Program-made: the position numbers and the translations under genes
Assembly (NCBI GenBank): GCA_026214975.1
Contig: CM047806.1
Location: 77,299,599 to 77,363,598, forward strand
DNA length: 64,000 nt
Direction: 5' to 3'
From: Gentiana macrophylla
Taxonomy: Eukaryota > Streptophyta > Magnoliopsida > Gentianales > Gentianaceae
Notes under the pieces: generated by a model
What the model was told of the DNA's origin: nothing
The model's database searches: none
The model's input: the letters and a program-made list of their open reading frames with translations, nothing else
Shown here: one piece after another, positions 48,028 to 57,830 of the stretch
Numbering within the stretch: the first letter of the stretch is position 1
Layout of the letters: the number at the start of each line of letters is the position of its first letter

Positions 48028-48121
48028 AGTGCTTCTGTTTTGAAGAGATCCATTACTGTTTTGAAGAATACCTTCTTAAAGTTGTTGAAGACCCCTCACT
48101 GTATCAGTTCACTTAGTTTCA

Positions 48122-48958
48122 ATGTCTACATCTAGAGCTAGAAGTTGGCTTATTCACCCCCTGACTAATTTCTTGCAAAATATATCTGATTTTCAGGATC
48201 AAATGATCGAAAGGTTCAGTGCGACAGATTTATATACAAATTCAGAACCTCAACTCAGTGATGATGTGGATACAAACTTCAATATTCATATTAACAAATC
48301 CAGAGGAGTTCCATCACTAAGAGACCTCTCAAAAGAAGAAGGAAAGGAGTTACAAGTGGTTGTTGATATTGAAGATTCATCACAGCAACAAAAGAGTGTA
48401 CATTCGAATCCTAAAACTGCATCAAATCATCAAGGAAAGGTACATTCTTCAAATCAGTTATCATTCGCTAAACTCAGTCTAAAAAACTCTGATCTTGTCA
48501 AGTTAACTGAAAAACTTACGTTGGAACTAAAATTAAAAGACAGAGAACTTGACAAAGCAAAAGATTGGAATGAGTTTCTTGAAACTGAGGTGTCAAATCT
48601 AGCTGAAAGGTTAATGTCCGGTAAATTTGACAAAAGTAATGATAATCCAACACCCCTACCCAGTCTTGAGACTTCAAAAAGTATAAAATCTAGAAATCAA
48701 GATACTGGAAGATCTAGTGGATTACACAAGGAAACTAAAAATGTTAAATCTAAAAGAATCCTTGTGAAATCAACTAAGATTGAGCGTAATAGTTTATCCA
48801 GAAAAAAGTTGAGAAGGTTTAATTCTCTCAACAAAGAAACTGAAAGTAATATTTCAGTAACTAACTCAACCGGACCCAAAAAGGTATGGGTACCAAAGAA
48901 AACTTCAACTGTTTTGCAGGAAAAGTCAGTTCACTTTGCAAAATCCTCAGAAAACTGA
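48122..48958 (+). CDS. Element F truncated Gag-like ORF
   Basis: The ATG at 48122 gives 278 codons without interruption. The start (MSTSRARSWLIHPL) is not like the MDN.QYARTML start of B and C, and neither the capsid domain nor a zinc knuckle is present. A coiled-coil stretch (residues about 115-165, KLTEKLTLELKLKDREL) and the sequence GPKKVWVPKK (about 257-266) correspond to the C-terminal third of Gag in B and C. It appears to be the fused remainder of Gag after deletion. Whether it is made or useful is unknown, since RNA packaging would have to rely on another element's Gag. Confidence 0.7.
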   Translation: MSTSRARSWLIHPLTNFLQNISDFQDQMIERFSATDLYTNSEPQLSDDVDTNFNIHINKSRGVPSLRDLSKEEGKELQVVVDIEDSSQQQKSVHSNPKTASNHQGKVHSSNQLSFAKLSLKNSDLVKLTEKLTLELKLKDRELDKAKDWNEFLETEVSNLAERLMSGKFDKSNDNPTPLPSLETSKSIKSRNQDTGRSSGLHKETKNVKSKRILVKSTKIERNSLSRKKLRRFNSLNKETESNISVTNSTGPKKVWVPKKTSTVLQEKSVHFAKSSEN

Positions 48959-49071
48959 TGTATATTTGAAACTGAGAAGGCAAAGGCTGATGAAAGACAA
49001 ATTGGTCAAAAGAAGTAAAAAATTTCAGCTACCATCTGACGTTTGGACTGACATGGCAAATCACTCGAAGC

Positions 49072-49116
49072 CACGTGTCAATCTGGGAGAAAAAGTAGAT
49101 GTACATCCCTATATAA
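49072..49116 (+). promoter_or_regulatory. Putative internal promoter of element F ORF3
   Basis: CACGTG in CCACGTGTCA (49072-49077) is followed by TATATAA (49110-49116), 106 bp before the ORF3 ATG. The surrounding sequence is otherwise unlike B and C, so these motifs stand out as conserved. Confidence 0.6.
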
Positions 49117-49221
49117 TCTTATTGATTGTGACACGACTCTCATTTGAAAACAATTGCAAAATCTTGACAAAATCCTGCTCACCCAAAATCAAGCATTCAA
49201 GCATCACTTACTCAAAAATCA

Positions 49222-51240
49222 ATGGATCGTTACAACATTGACGATGGAATCACCACCAGCCTGGACAACTTCTGTCAAAAATTCTCAAACTCCACTCTTT
49301 CAATCCAAATTACAAAGAAGATCAAAAAGATTCGAGGATTGGAGAATTTGATTGATACAAAGGTCACTACTTTGTGTCCAGATGGCATCAGAGATTTCTA
49401 CAGAAATGCCGAAATCATCAACAATGGAAAAGGCTTCAAAACGACTGTTCAAGATAAAAGCTTCACCGTTGATGAACAGTTGCTTTCCCTGGTGTTCCGT
49501 TTAGATATAATTGGAGGCTCTTCATCTTTCACATTCGGAAATGAAGAAAAGAGCAAACTTTGGAATGTCACTGCAATCAACAAGAAGGAGAAGAACTTCA
49601 TTGGCTCCATCTATCAACAAAAGAAAGAATTCGCAGCCTTGACAATACTTCTTACCAGAAACGTTATTGGTCACGTTTGAAATTTCTACACTCTCTCAAC
49701 CGATAAAATGAAGATGATTTATGCTATTTGGTTTGAGAAAAGACTGGATTGGAATAAATTTGTTCTCAATCAACTGATAAAGCAAATTTCAGACGAGAAA
49801 GAAAGAGTCAAAGAAAGAAAAGATGTTGGAGAATCATTTTTACTGAAAAAGGGATTTCCCTATCTAGTCCAAAGAATACTAGATCACCACTCTATCTCCA
49901 AATCAACTCCAACCATAGTCAAACAAGAATCTATGTCCACCAAAGTTGGGAAAAGGAAAGTCATCGAGGAAGAAAGTGAAGTTTCTGACTCCAGTTCAAG
50001 CGAGATCATAAAACTAGATGATAGAACTATAAGAAGACAGAAAAAGTTGTGGAACAGGCTTCAGACGAAGGAAACCAAACCTGAAGTGGAAATTAATATT
50101 GATGTTGAAAGTGATGTTGAAACTGATGAAGAATCAGAAGGAAGTGAAGAAAACAAAGGAAGCAAGATAGATGAAACTGAAGATGATGTAGAAATGGAAG
50201 AAGAAACTGAAAGAGAGATTGAAGAATCTGAAGAAACTAAAACTGATGAAGAATCTGAAGGAAATGAATTTCCACTACCATGTATGGTGAATACACTGAA
50301 GAGAAAAGAGAAGCCGTGGAAGATGCAGAATTCTGTCAGGCTGAGTATGAAAAGGAACTGACTGTTCCTGATGTTCATTTTTATTATCCTGAGGCCAGCA
50401 CCTCATCCCAGGGTCATAAGGCATCCACATGCAAATCAGAAATTGAAGAATCTCTGGCTCAAGAAACTGAAGCAGAAAAACTGAAAAATTCGAAGGATTT
50501 CATTGAATGTTTAATACAGAATCTACAGGAGAAACTGTTCAACCTGCATGAATAAATTGGAAGAATACATTATTCAGGTTTGAACAAATACTCAAATATC
50601 ATCACCCTACGTAAGTTATTTGAAGATTGCTTTCGCTTATCTTCAAACAAGGGGGAAGATGAAGCTATAGGTGATGAAGCTGTAAGAGAGGATGCAGCTA
50701 AAGCTGAAGAGGCTTATGCCAGACAACTGATGGAAGATCAAGACAGACAAGTAGATGCTGATCTACTAACTACTCAACTTGATGAAGAAGCAGTTGATAG
50801 TCTGTTTGAAGAGCTGATTGCAGAAGGAGACTTTAAAGAAACAAGAACTGAGGATGATGAGGAAGCCGCGGTTAAAGCAGTGTTGAGTATCAGAAAGAAG
50901 CTTGTAATCTGTGTCAAATCTCTTGAGAAGTTGGCAGATAAGAAGACACAAACAAAGGGAGAAACTGAAAAGAAATCAGAAAGTAAAGAGGAAAAAGAAA
51001 AACTTAATCTTATCTCAGAAGAAGAAGAGAAGGTAATGAGTGAAGAAATCAAAGAGATATTGGCAAAATCTAAAGTCAAATAACAATGAAGAAGCAAATC
51101 ATTTGCTAAATGAATATTTAGAAATCAAGCCTAGAGATGGTGAAACTGAAGAAGAAGGAAAAGCAAGAAGATCTTTAGTGTCAAAAAGGAGTATCTTTGT
51201 TGGTGAAAAGTTGTTGGCTTTGGAAAAAGAAAAGATGTAA
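49222..51240 (+). pseudogene. Element F extra ORF (ORF3), retained without pol
   Basis: The ATG at 49222 begins MDRYNIDDGITTSLDNF. The globular domain aligns with ORF3 of B and C: KKIKKIRGLENLID, IRDFYRNAEII, FKTTVQDKSFTVDEQLL, NVIGHV, then MKMIYAIWFEKRLDWNKF. A single TGA (49678-49680) interrupts it at the position of GSMD in element C. A long acidic Glu/Asp/Lys region follows, with frame changes near 50300-50360 and 51060-51080 that bring the frame back, and it ends EKLLALEKEKM at 51240. It is about half the length of B's ORF3 and lacks the YFQWKFGFY island and the RGG motif. One stop and two compensating shifts suggest recent decay. Confidence 0.8.
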
Positions 51241-51394
51241 TCTATTCAGTTTTTAACTCAGTTTGTTTCATTTTGAATCTTGTAATGAACTTGGCTGTTC
51301 TAGTTTGCTATCTTATTTTGTTATGACCTCTTGCACTATTCTTTTATTATTGCTTTTAGGGAGGGTTATGATATATCATCAAAAAGGGGGAAAT
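51241..51394 (+). other. Element F 3' untranslated end and polypurine tract
   Basis: This is non-coding sequence after ORF3, ending ATCATCAAAAAGGGGGAAAT (51375-51394) directly before the 3' LTR. It is the same tract form as in element C. Confidence 0.85.
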
Positions 51395-53128
51395 TGTTGG
51401 AAATATTATTTGTGTTTTGATGATGATTCGTCACGAAATTAGGCAAATCACTTACAACCCACATGATGATGAAGTCGTAACTAACTGTTATAGTGCTGAA
51501 TGAAAGAAGAAGCAAGAAATGGTCTAGAGATAAATGTATAAGTTCTATCTAGAGTCTGAACTTTGTATAGGTTGTTTCAGACAAGCTTTGTAATAGAATA
51601 GGAACTAGGCGAACAGCTGAGTCACAACAAGAAAACTGAGTTATAGCAAGAAAAATGAGTATGCACTTGAAGAACTGAGGGTTCAAACTCAGTTATGATA
51701 AAACTGAAGAAGATAAGTTCGCTGAGGGAAACAGACTTAGTTGGCTTATCTAGAAGACTGAAGAACTGAGGGACACAGACTCAGTTGTTGAGGATTGAAG
51801 AACTGAGGTGGCAAACTTAGTTAGAAGCTGATTAAGTCATGACTATAAATCAGGATTCAGGCAAGTCTGTGGTGACCTGAAACTGAGTTATAGATCATGT
51901 AAAACTGAATAATCTTAAGGACAAAGATTATCAGCTACATGGAAAAGAAGAAACTGAATGGTGTACTCTAACTTAGTCAATTAAAGTCAGATATTAAGTA
52001 AACAAGGTACTCAGTTTTGAAGAAGAGTAGAAATCTGAGTTAAGGCCTTGATTGAATTTAAACTGAGTATACGACAAAAGATCATACATGTGAACGTTGG
52101 CTAAATGACAAGTGTAACGGCTACAAGAGCTAGTGACCGTTACATCACCCCTATAAATACACAAGAGAATCACTCAAAGAAGAGATTGAGGAGGATCAGT
52201 AAAAGAGCTTTACAAGCATATACTCAAAGATCCAAATCCAGATCCATAAAATCAGATTATACTTATCTAGAAAAAGGGGGAGCCAACGAAATTGCCTTGA
52301 AAACTTCAAAGAAAGATCCAGTAACCCATAAAGGGTGAATGAAGGCATCTTGGAGCTACAGAGTCAGATCCAGAAGAATCAAACAGCTCACTGAATTAAT
52401 CTTTGATTAATTCTAAACCTAACCTTTGTGAAAAAAGGTTGGCTGTGCATAGTTTGAGAAAAGCAATTCTACCTTTTCTCATACGGTGTTGCTACAGCAG
52501 TTGGTACAGTCTGCGGACTGTGTATGTAAGTGGTGAGCTGGTGAAGGAGCAATTCCACCTCTGAAAGATCAGTGTGAAAAACGAAGGGAGCAATCTCACC
52601 TTTTTTCATTTTGTGTAGACAGTGAAACTAGGGTGTCGTGAAGGACTGTCATAGTGCTAGGATTTTGTAACGGTTATCTCATTATTCTAGTGATACCTCC
52701 TACACCACAGGAGAAGGGGAGACGCACGGGATTACACCACCCGAACTTCCATAAACAAATCATGTGTTGATTTACTTTATGCATCTGTGTTTGTTTTATT
52801 TATTGCATTATCTCTCAAAGAAACACTGCACAATCGAGTCAAGACAAAACCGATACATAGAAGGTTTAGTTTTCTATTTACACACCTATTGCACTAAAGG
52901 CTAGTTTTATCCACGCTAGTAACGAGACTAAATATAAGTCAAGAATAACTTATATTCGATTGAGCTAATCGAACTCCGCACAAGTTAAAGGGATCGGAAC
53001 AAAATCGAAGATCGCTTTAAGTTTCAGAGAAACTCGATTCCCAGGACTTTTCCAGCCAGAATAGTTTTTGGTGACAAGTTTATTCACCCCCCTTTTAAAC
53101 TTGTGTTAGCCTTTCCAAGGGACCAACA
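51395..53128 (+). mobile_element. Element F 3' LTR
   Basis: A 1734-bp direct repeat of the 5' LTR, near-identical over most of its length, with TATA at 52152-52159. Between about 52910 and 53060 it differs from its partner in a dense cluster where CAGT or ACTG becomes CGAT or ATCG. The frame 52105-52338 recurs in the other LTR and is not a gene. Confidence 0.95.
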
Positions 53129-55178
53129 ATAACCATTTGTTTGTTGTCTGTTAGGAACAACCCTGTAATATGGAGTCTGCTGAGGTCCCTGCTGAGGCCT
53201 TTTATAAGTCCTCTGTTGAGTCCTTTGCTGATTCCATTGCTTAGGTTTTACCCTAGCAGCATGGTTATACTTATTGTTTCAATCAGCAGGTACAAGAATA
53301 TTCCAATCATCATCAGTAGGGAACAGTCTACCTTTCCCCCTGAGATAAGTATCCCTTGAAATATTTCTGGTTATTACCTTTCTGTGGTCCAGCAGACTTG
53401 GTAGCAGGTCTGCTTTCAGTAGGTCTAGAAGGCACAGCAGTCCTATTTTTGGATTTGTTCTTTTTGTTAGGAGTTGTTGGCTTCTTTGACTTCTGATTTT
53501 GCTTCCTTGAAGTATTCTCGGTGGGTTTCTTGCCTCAAAGAACCTTACTTGGAGTTGGATCTTGTGCAGGTACAAACTTAGGACCAATTCTGGTACTAGG
53601 TTCAGTAGCCTTACTTGATCCACTCCTTTTAGATTGTTGAGTTCCAAATCCATGCCCTGTTTTATCACCATATGGCTTTCCAGATTTGTATGCAGTAAAT
53701 GAGCAATATGGTTCAAAGAGATTCAAGACTCCTGATCGATTGTTCAAAGAGGCTTATCTTGATTCTCATCCAAAGATCCTTTTCTTTGCCTTTAAGAATT
53801 CTTAATTCAGCTTTTAATTTTCAACTTCTACTTGAAGAGCTTCTTTTTCAGCCTTCACAATCTTATAACCAGATTGTATTGTCCTCAGTTGATTGAGGAT
53901 GGCATCCAAAGCTTCTTCATTGTAGTAGTTTCTAGGATTTGAACCACAAGTTGATTCACAATCACTTCCAGCAGGAGTGTTAATTGATACAATATTGTAT
54001 ACCTCCTCAGTTTCAACCATATTGGCCATTAAAGCATAATCTTCCATATCAGCAACCAATGATGTATCATCTGATTCATTTCCTTTTTCAGATTCCACTT
54101 CATACCTTGATTCATCTTCAGCAGCCATAGCCTTCTTGCCATGTCTTCTTTGTTGACTCTTGGTCTTCAGTAGGTCTGGACAATCAGGTCTAAAGTGTCC
54201 AAGCTTCTTGCAGTTGAAGCAAATATAATCATGTTCCTTGCTTTGTTTTAACTCAGGACAGTCAAGTTTGAAGTGTCCTGGTTTCTTGCAATGAAAGCAC
54301 AGATAGTCATTGTCTTTCTTTGATTCTTCTTTCTTCCTTTCAGTAGGCCTCTTTGTGAAATTTCTTGAAGGGGCCTTTCCAGTCTTCATCATCCTGATTT
54401 TCTTGCTCAATAGGGCAATCTGCTCTTGCATCTCATCCAGCAGATCATCATGTCCTCCTGATGTTTCTTCTTGATGTGAAGCAGCCAGTGTAGTGGTCTT
54501 TGGCTCTTCTTTTTCAGTCTCAGGTACAAGCTTTTTGCTAAATTCATAAGCTTTAAGATCTGAAAATAACTTGAAGGTGTATTCTTCATGCAGCTTTCTC
54601 ATTTCTTCTATTGCAGTCACCTTCATTTTCCAAACATCTTTTGCAGGTAATGCTTCCAAGATTTTTGTGTTTATTTCTTCTTTTGAATAACTTACACTCA
54701 GCAGGGTAAGTTCATCCAGGATAGCATTAAACCTTGATTCCATTTGCTCAATGGTTTCATTAGGTAGCATCTTGAACTTTTGAAACTTCTTTTTGACCAC
54801 ACTGATTTTATTATTTTTTATTGCATCAGTGCCTTCACAAATCAACTGTATCTTGTCCTAAAGTTCCTTTGTAGTTTTTCAATCTTTAACCTTCATGTAC
54901 ATATTGCTATCCAAGGTTCTATAAATGATATCAATAGAAATGTTGTTGAGGTTTGCTCTCTTTCAATCTTCTGCATTCCATTCTCTTTTTGGTTTTGGAA
55001 TGTACTCAATTGTATCACCCACTGTAACTGCCTTGGTAATCTCCAGTGGTCCATCAGTAAGTACATCCATCATCTCATAATGAGTTGCAGCAAGGTAAGC
55101 CTGCATTCGACGTTTATATTCATCAAATTTATCAAGAGAACACATCAGCATAGTTCTAGCATACTGAGTGTTATCCAT
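53129..55178 (-). pseudogene. gag: Element C Gag, main part
   Basis: The ATG at 55178 starts MDNTQYARTMLMCSLDKFDE. A stop at 54963 and another break near 54850 interrupt the N-terminus. The frame 54845-53814 (343 codons) has the capsid domain (MESRFNAILDELTLLSVSYS) and two knuckles, CFHCKKPGHFKLDC and CFNCKKLGHFRPDC, so all zinc ligands are retained. Downstream frames shift repeatedly near 53820 and 53710, a region where the sequence departs abruptly from element B. Element F is inserted at 53129. Confidence 0.88.
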
Positions 55179-55268
55179 GATGCAAGTTTTGAAAATCAGT
55201 AACTTGAAAAAAGTGTCAAAGAATTTTCACAAGCACAACAAGTAGGATTTCATCAGAACAGAAGCACT

Positions 55269-55280
55269 GCTCTGATACCA
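55269..55280 (-). other. Element C primer-binding site
   Basis: Minus-strand TGGTATCAGAGC is the exact copia initiator-Met primer-binding word, 2 bp from the 5' LTR. Confidence 0.9.
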
Positions 55281-55282
55281 AT

Positions 55283-57000
55283 TGTTGGTCTCTTGAAAAG
55301 GCTTTGGTTACGTTTAAAGAGGGGGGTGAATAAACTTAACACTTAAAACTTTGGAGTTAACAAATTCAAAGAACTTCAATGAATCACGATACTTGATGAG
55401 TCTGCCGATACCTCGATAACTCGCCGATAAACATGATGTTCTACTTGACATTATGTTTACTGAGTTTGTGCAGCGGAATTATATCAAAATTAAGCCTTGT
55501 TACTTGTTGTTAAATATGATACTAAGTATTAGATACTCAGTAGTGTATGTGTGTGATTTCAGTTACTAGGTTCAGTAGGTTGATGTGTATAATGAACTAA
55601 GTGCAGAATATAAATACAGAAAGTAAGTAGGCAGATTTTATAGTGGTTCCAGGTGGTGTAATCCTGTCAGTCCACTCTTCTCCTGTGATGTTGGAGGAAA
55701 TTCACTAGATATCTTTGATGTAGCTGTTACAAAGATTCCTAAGTTGCTTGTCCTTCACCAATAATTATGGCTTCACAAACTGAAAACTGGGAACAGGTAG
55801 GATTGCTGCTCCCGAGTCTACCACCGGGTCCTTGAAGGGTAGGATTGCCTCTTCACCACTCCTCCACCACAAACAACGATCTTTCACACAACTGTGCTTC
55901 ACTGTCTTCAGCAGGTTCTTTATAAAATAAAGATTGAATCAAATAAATGATTCAGTTGCAGCAGCTTGATTAGGATGATATAATCAGCAGCTTACAGTCT
56001 TCAAGTGTGTATGCTTGACGTAGCTTGAATGCAGAATACACTTGAAGAATTTCTCTGGATCAGTAGCTTTAAGATCAGTAAGTTCAGCAAGGTGTATTTC
56101 AGCTCAGAAAATATCTCTTATATTTTTCTCTTAAAGTTCATCAATCATCATCTTGTTTCTGAGTTGAAAGTCCTCTATTTATAGGTAGGAGAACATGTGA
56201 CTTGTATTTGAAATTCAAATGTAACCGTTCCTGGTTTTTGTCCCATCTGATTTTCTTTCTGTCACTATTCATAGGATCGACATCGCCGAATTCCTTTTTG
56301 ACAAAGTCGCGATCATCCACCCTTTGACTTATAACCATTGGACAAAAATCTGAATCATCCCAATGTTCTTTTAATCTCAGCCTTTGATTTGTTTGATAAG
56401 TCAGAGGTTGTTAGCTGTCATTTTCCATGTAATCTTCCAATGTAATCTTGAATTACCCGAGGTATATTATCAGCAGGTTTATCAGTCTGCTGAGATACCT
56501 ATCAGTCTGCTGAACTGCAATTTGCTGTGTATAAAATACAATGCAGCTGACTTCTTTTATCTAACTTTTATTTGTGAAGTTAGATTACACATTTTTAAAA
56601 TACAACCAAGTTCCAAACATCATCCAACTTATGGAACTTAGACCTTCTTCACAAGGTATATGTAATCAGTTTAGGTCATCACAGACTTGCCTAAATTTTG
56701 ATTCCATATCCTTGACTTTAATTAAAAAGTTTGATCCCTTAGCCTTCAGAATCGAGTTTGAGCCTCACCTGCCTTCAAAGATTCAAAGAGTTTCCGAAAA
56801 AATCACTCGACCTAACTACCCTACTGATATAGACCAATCTGCTGATATAAATCAGCTGACCATTACAGTGCTTGTTTGATCAAACCTATTCATGAATCAA
56901 ACTCTAATAAAGCTATACATTTGATCTAGGCATCTTTTTGCCTTTGCACTATAACAGCTAGTCTGGCACTCATCATCAAAACATAGAAATAAGTCCAACA
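55283..57000 (-). mobile_element. Element C 5' LTR
   Basis: A 1718-bp LTR with minus-strand TATA at 56176-56183. Near 55385-55460, 56275-56315 and 56750-56815 the CAG/CTG words of element B are replaced by CGA/TCG words. It abuts GAAAC at 57001. Confidence 0.95.
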
Positions 57001-57005
57001 GAAAC

Positions 57006-57830
57006 ATACACAACATTTTGCGCACAATATAACCGGTATGATCATTGGACTTTTCCTAGGTGCGGTTTCGAATACAAACCGACGAAACCGCGGGCCACAA
57101 ATAAGGGTAGCCGCAACCACCAATGGATCATTGACATGCGCCATCTCCATGGATCTTTATCACCTTTCTTTTGGTCTTCATCATTTGTCTTCAATTTATT
57201 TTACATAAAAAAATCTATCTAATAAATTTTACACCCGCCGCACATGGGGGGAGGGGGGAGATAACGGGAATGAGATAATGCAAAAATAAAACTAGATCAC
57301 GTTCTTCATAACGGCCTAGGACAACAATAAAAACAAACAGAAAATAAAGCATTCACATATATCCTATCGGTCGAGTCCATGATCAATCGGGGTCCATATA
57401 ATCATATTATATCTACTATCTAATCCATACAATCAACATCTTAGGAAAAGATAAAAATAAATTTTAAATACTTGCATCATTGAAGCATCCAATCAATTAA
57501 TTAATTAACGTTTAATTAATTAATAACTTTTAATTTCAATTTTTTGAATTTAAACTATTTTAAATAAAAATTTAAATCAACTGAGTCGCTTTTGTTTATT
57601 CCTTTTCATTCTTAATCAAAATGATGCCTTTGGTTTGGTCCAAACCAAATTTAAAGGCATCCTAGGCCCTTTCCAATAATCAAATATTTTTTGAGAAGGT
57701 GTTGGCCCTTAAGGCTTTTTTCCAAAATCAAATATTTTGGAAGAAGCATAGGTCTATTCCAAAAATTTGGAATGGCCTAGAATTTGGTTCATAACCAAAA
57801 CTTATTTCTTCCCAATAAATTGGGTGATGT
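57006..57830 (-). other. Element A 5' leader
   Basis: Read on the minus strand, the right part (57600-57830) is built from words such as CCAAATTTTTGGAATAG, AAATATTTGATTTTGGAAA and GGGCCTAGG. These also appear in the leader of element E (63880-64000), whose LTR matches A's LTR. This supports it as the 5' end of A's interior. The open frame 56926-57150 crosses the element C edge and is not a gene. A's own 5' LTR is not in view; element D is inserted here. Confidence 0.6.

Larger units (their letters stand above)
46267..53133 (+). mobile_element. Element F: non-autonomous SIRE-related retrotransposon (46272-53128)
   Basis: Two LTRs (46272-48013, 51395-53128) of 1742 and 1734 bp flank only 3.4 kb. 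ATAAC flanks both sides (46267-46271, 53129-53133). The interior has a primer-binding site, a Gag remnant lacking capsid and zinc knuckles, no pol at all, the extra ORF with its promoter, and a polypurine tract. The U5 end (TTATTCACCCCCC ... AAGGGACCAACA) is shared with B and C, although the rest of the LTR differs. Mobilisation would require enzymes from an autonomous relative. It is inserted in the opposite strand sense to C. Confidence 0.95.
36280..57005 (-). mobile_element. Element C: SIRE-like Ty1/copia retrotransposon (36285-57000) carrying element F
   Basis: LTRs at 36285-37991 (3') and 55283-57000 (5') start TGTTGG and end CCAACA. GAAAC flanks both sides (36280-36284, 57001-57005). 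The interior order on the minus strand is as in element B: gag, protease, integrase, RT/RNase H, ORF3. C is a clear sister of B but more decayed. Element F is inserted at the gag C-terminus (46272-53128). Excluding F and its duplication, C is about 13.9 kb, the size of B. Confidence 0.96.

Noticed and set aside
56926..57150. 74-codon minus-strand frame MEMAHVND...
   Set aside because: It crosses the junction between element A's leader and element C's LTR and matches no copia gag motif.
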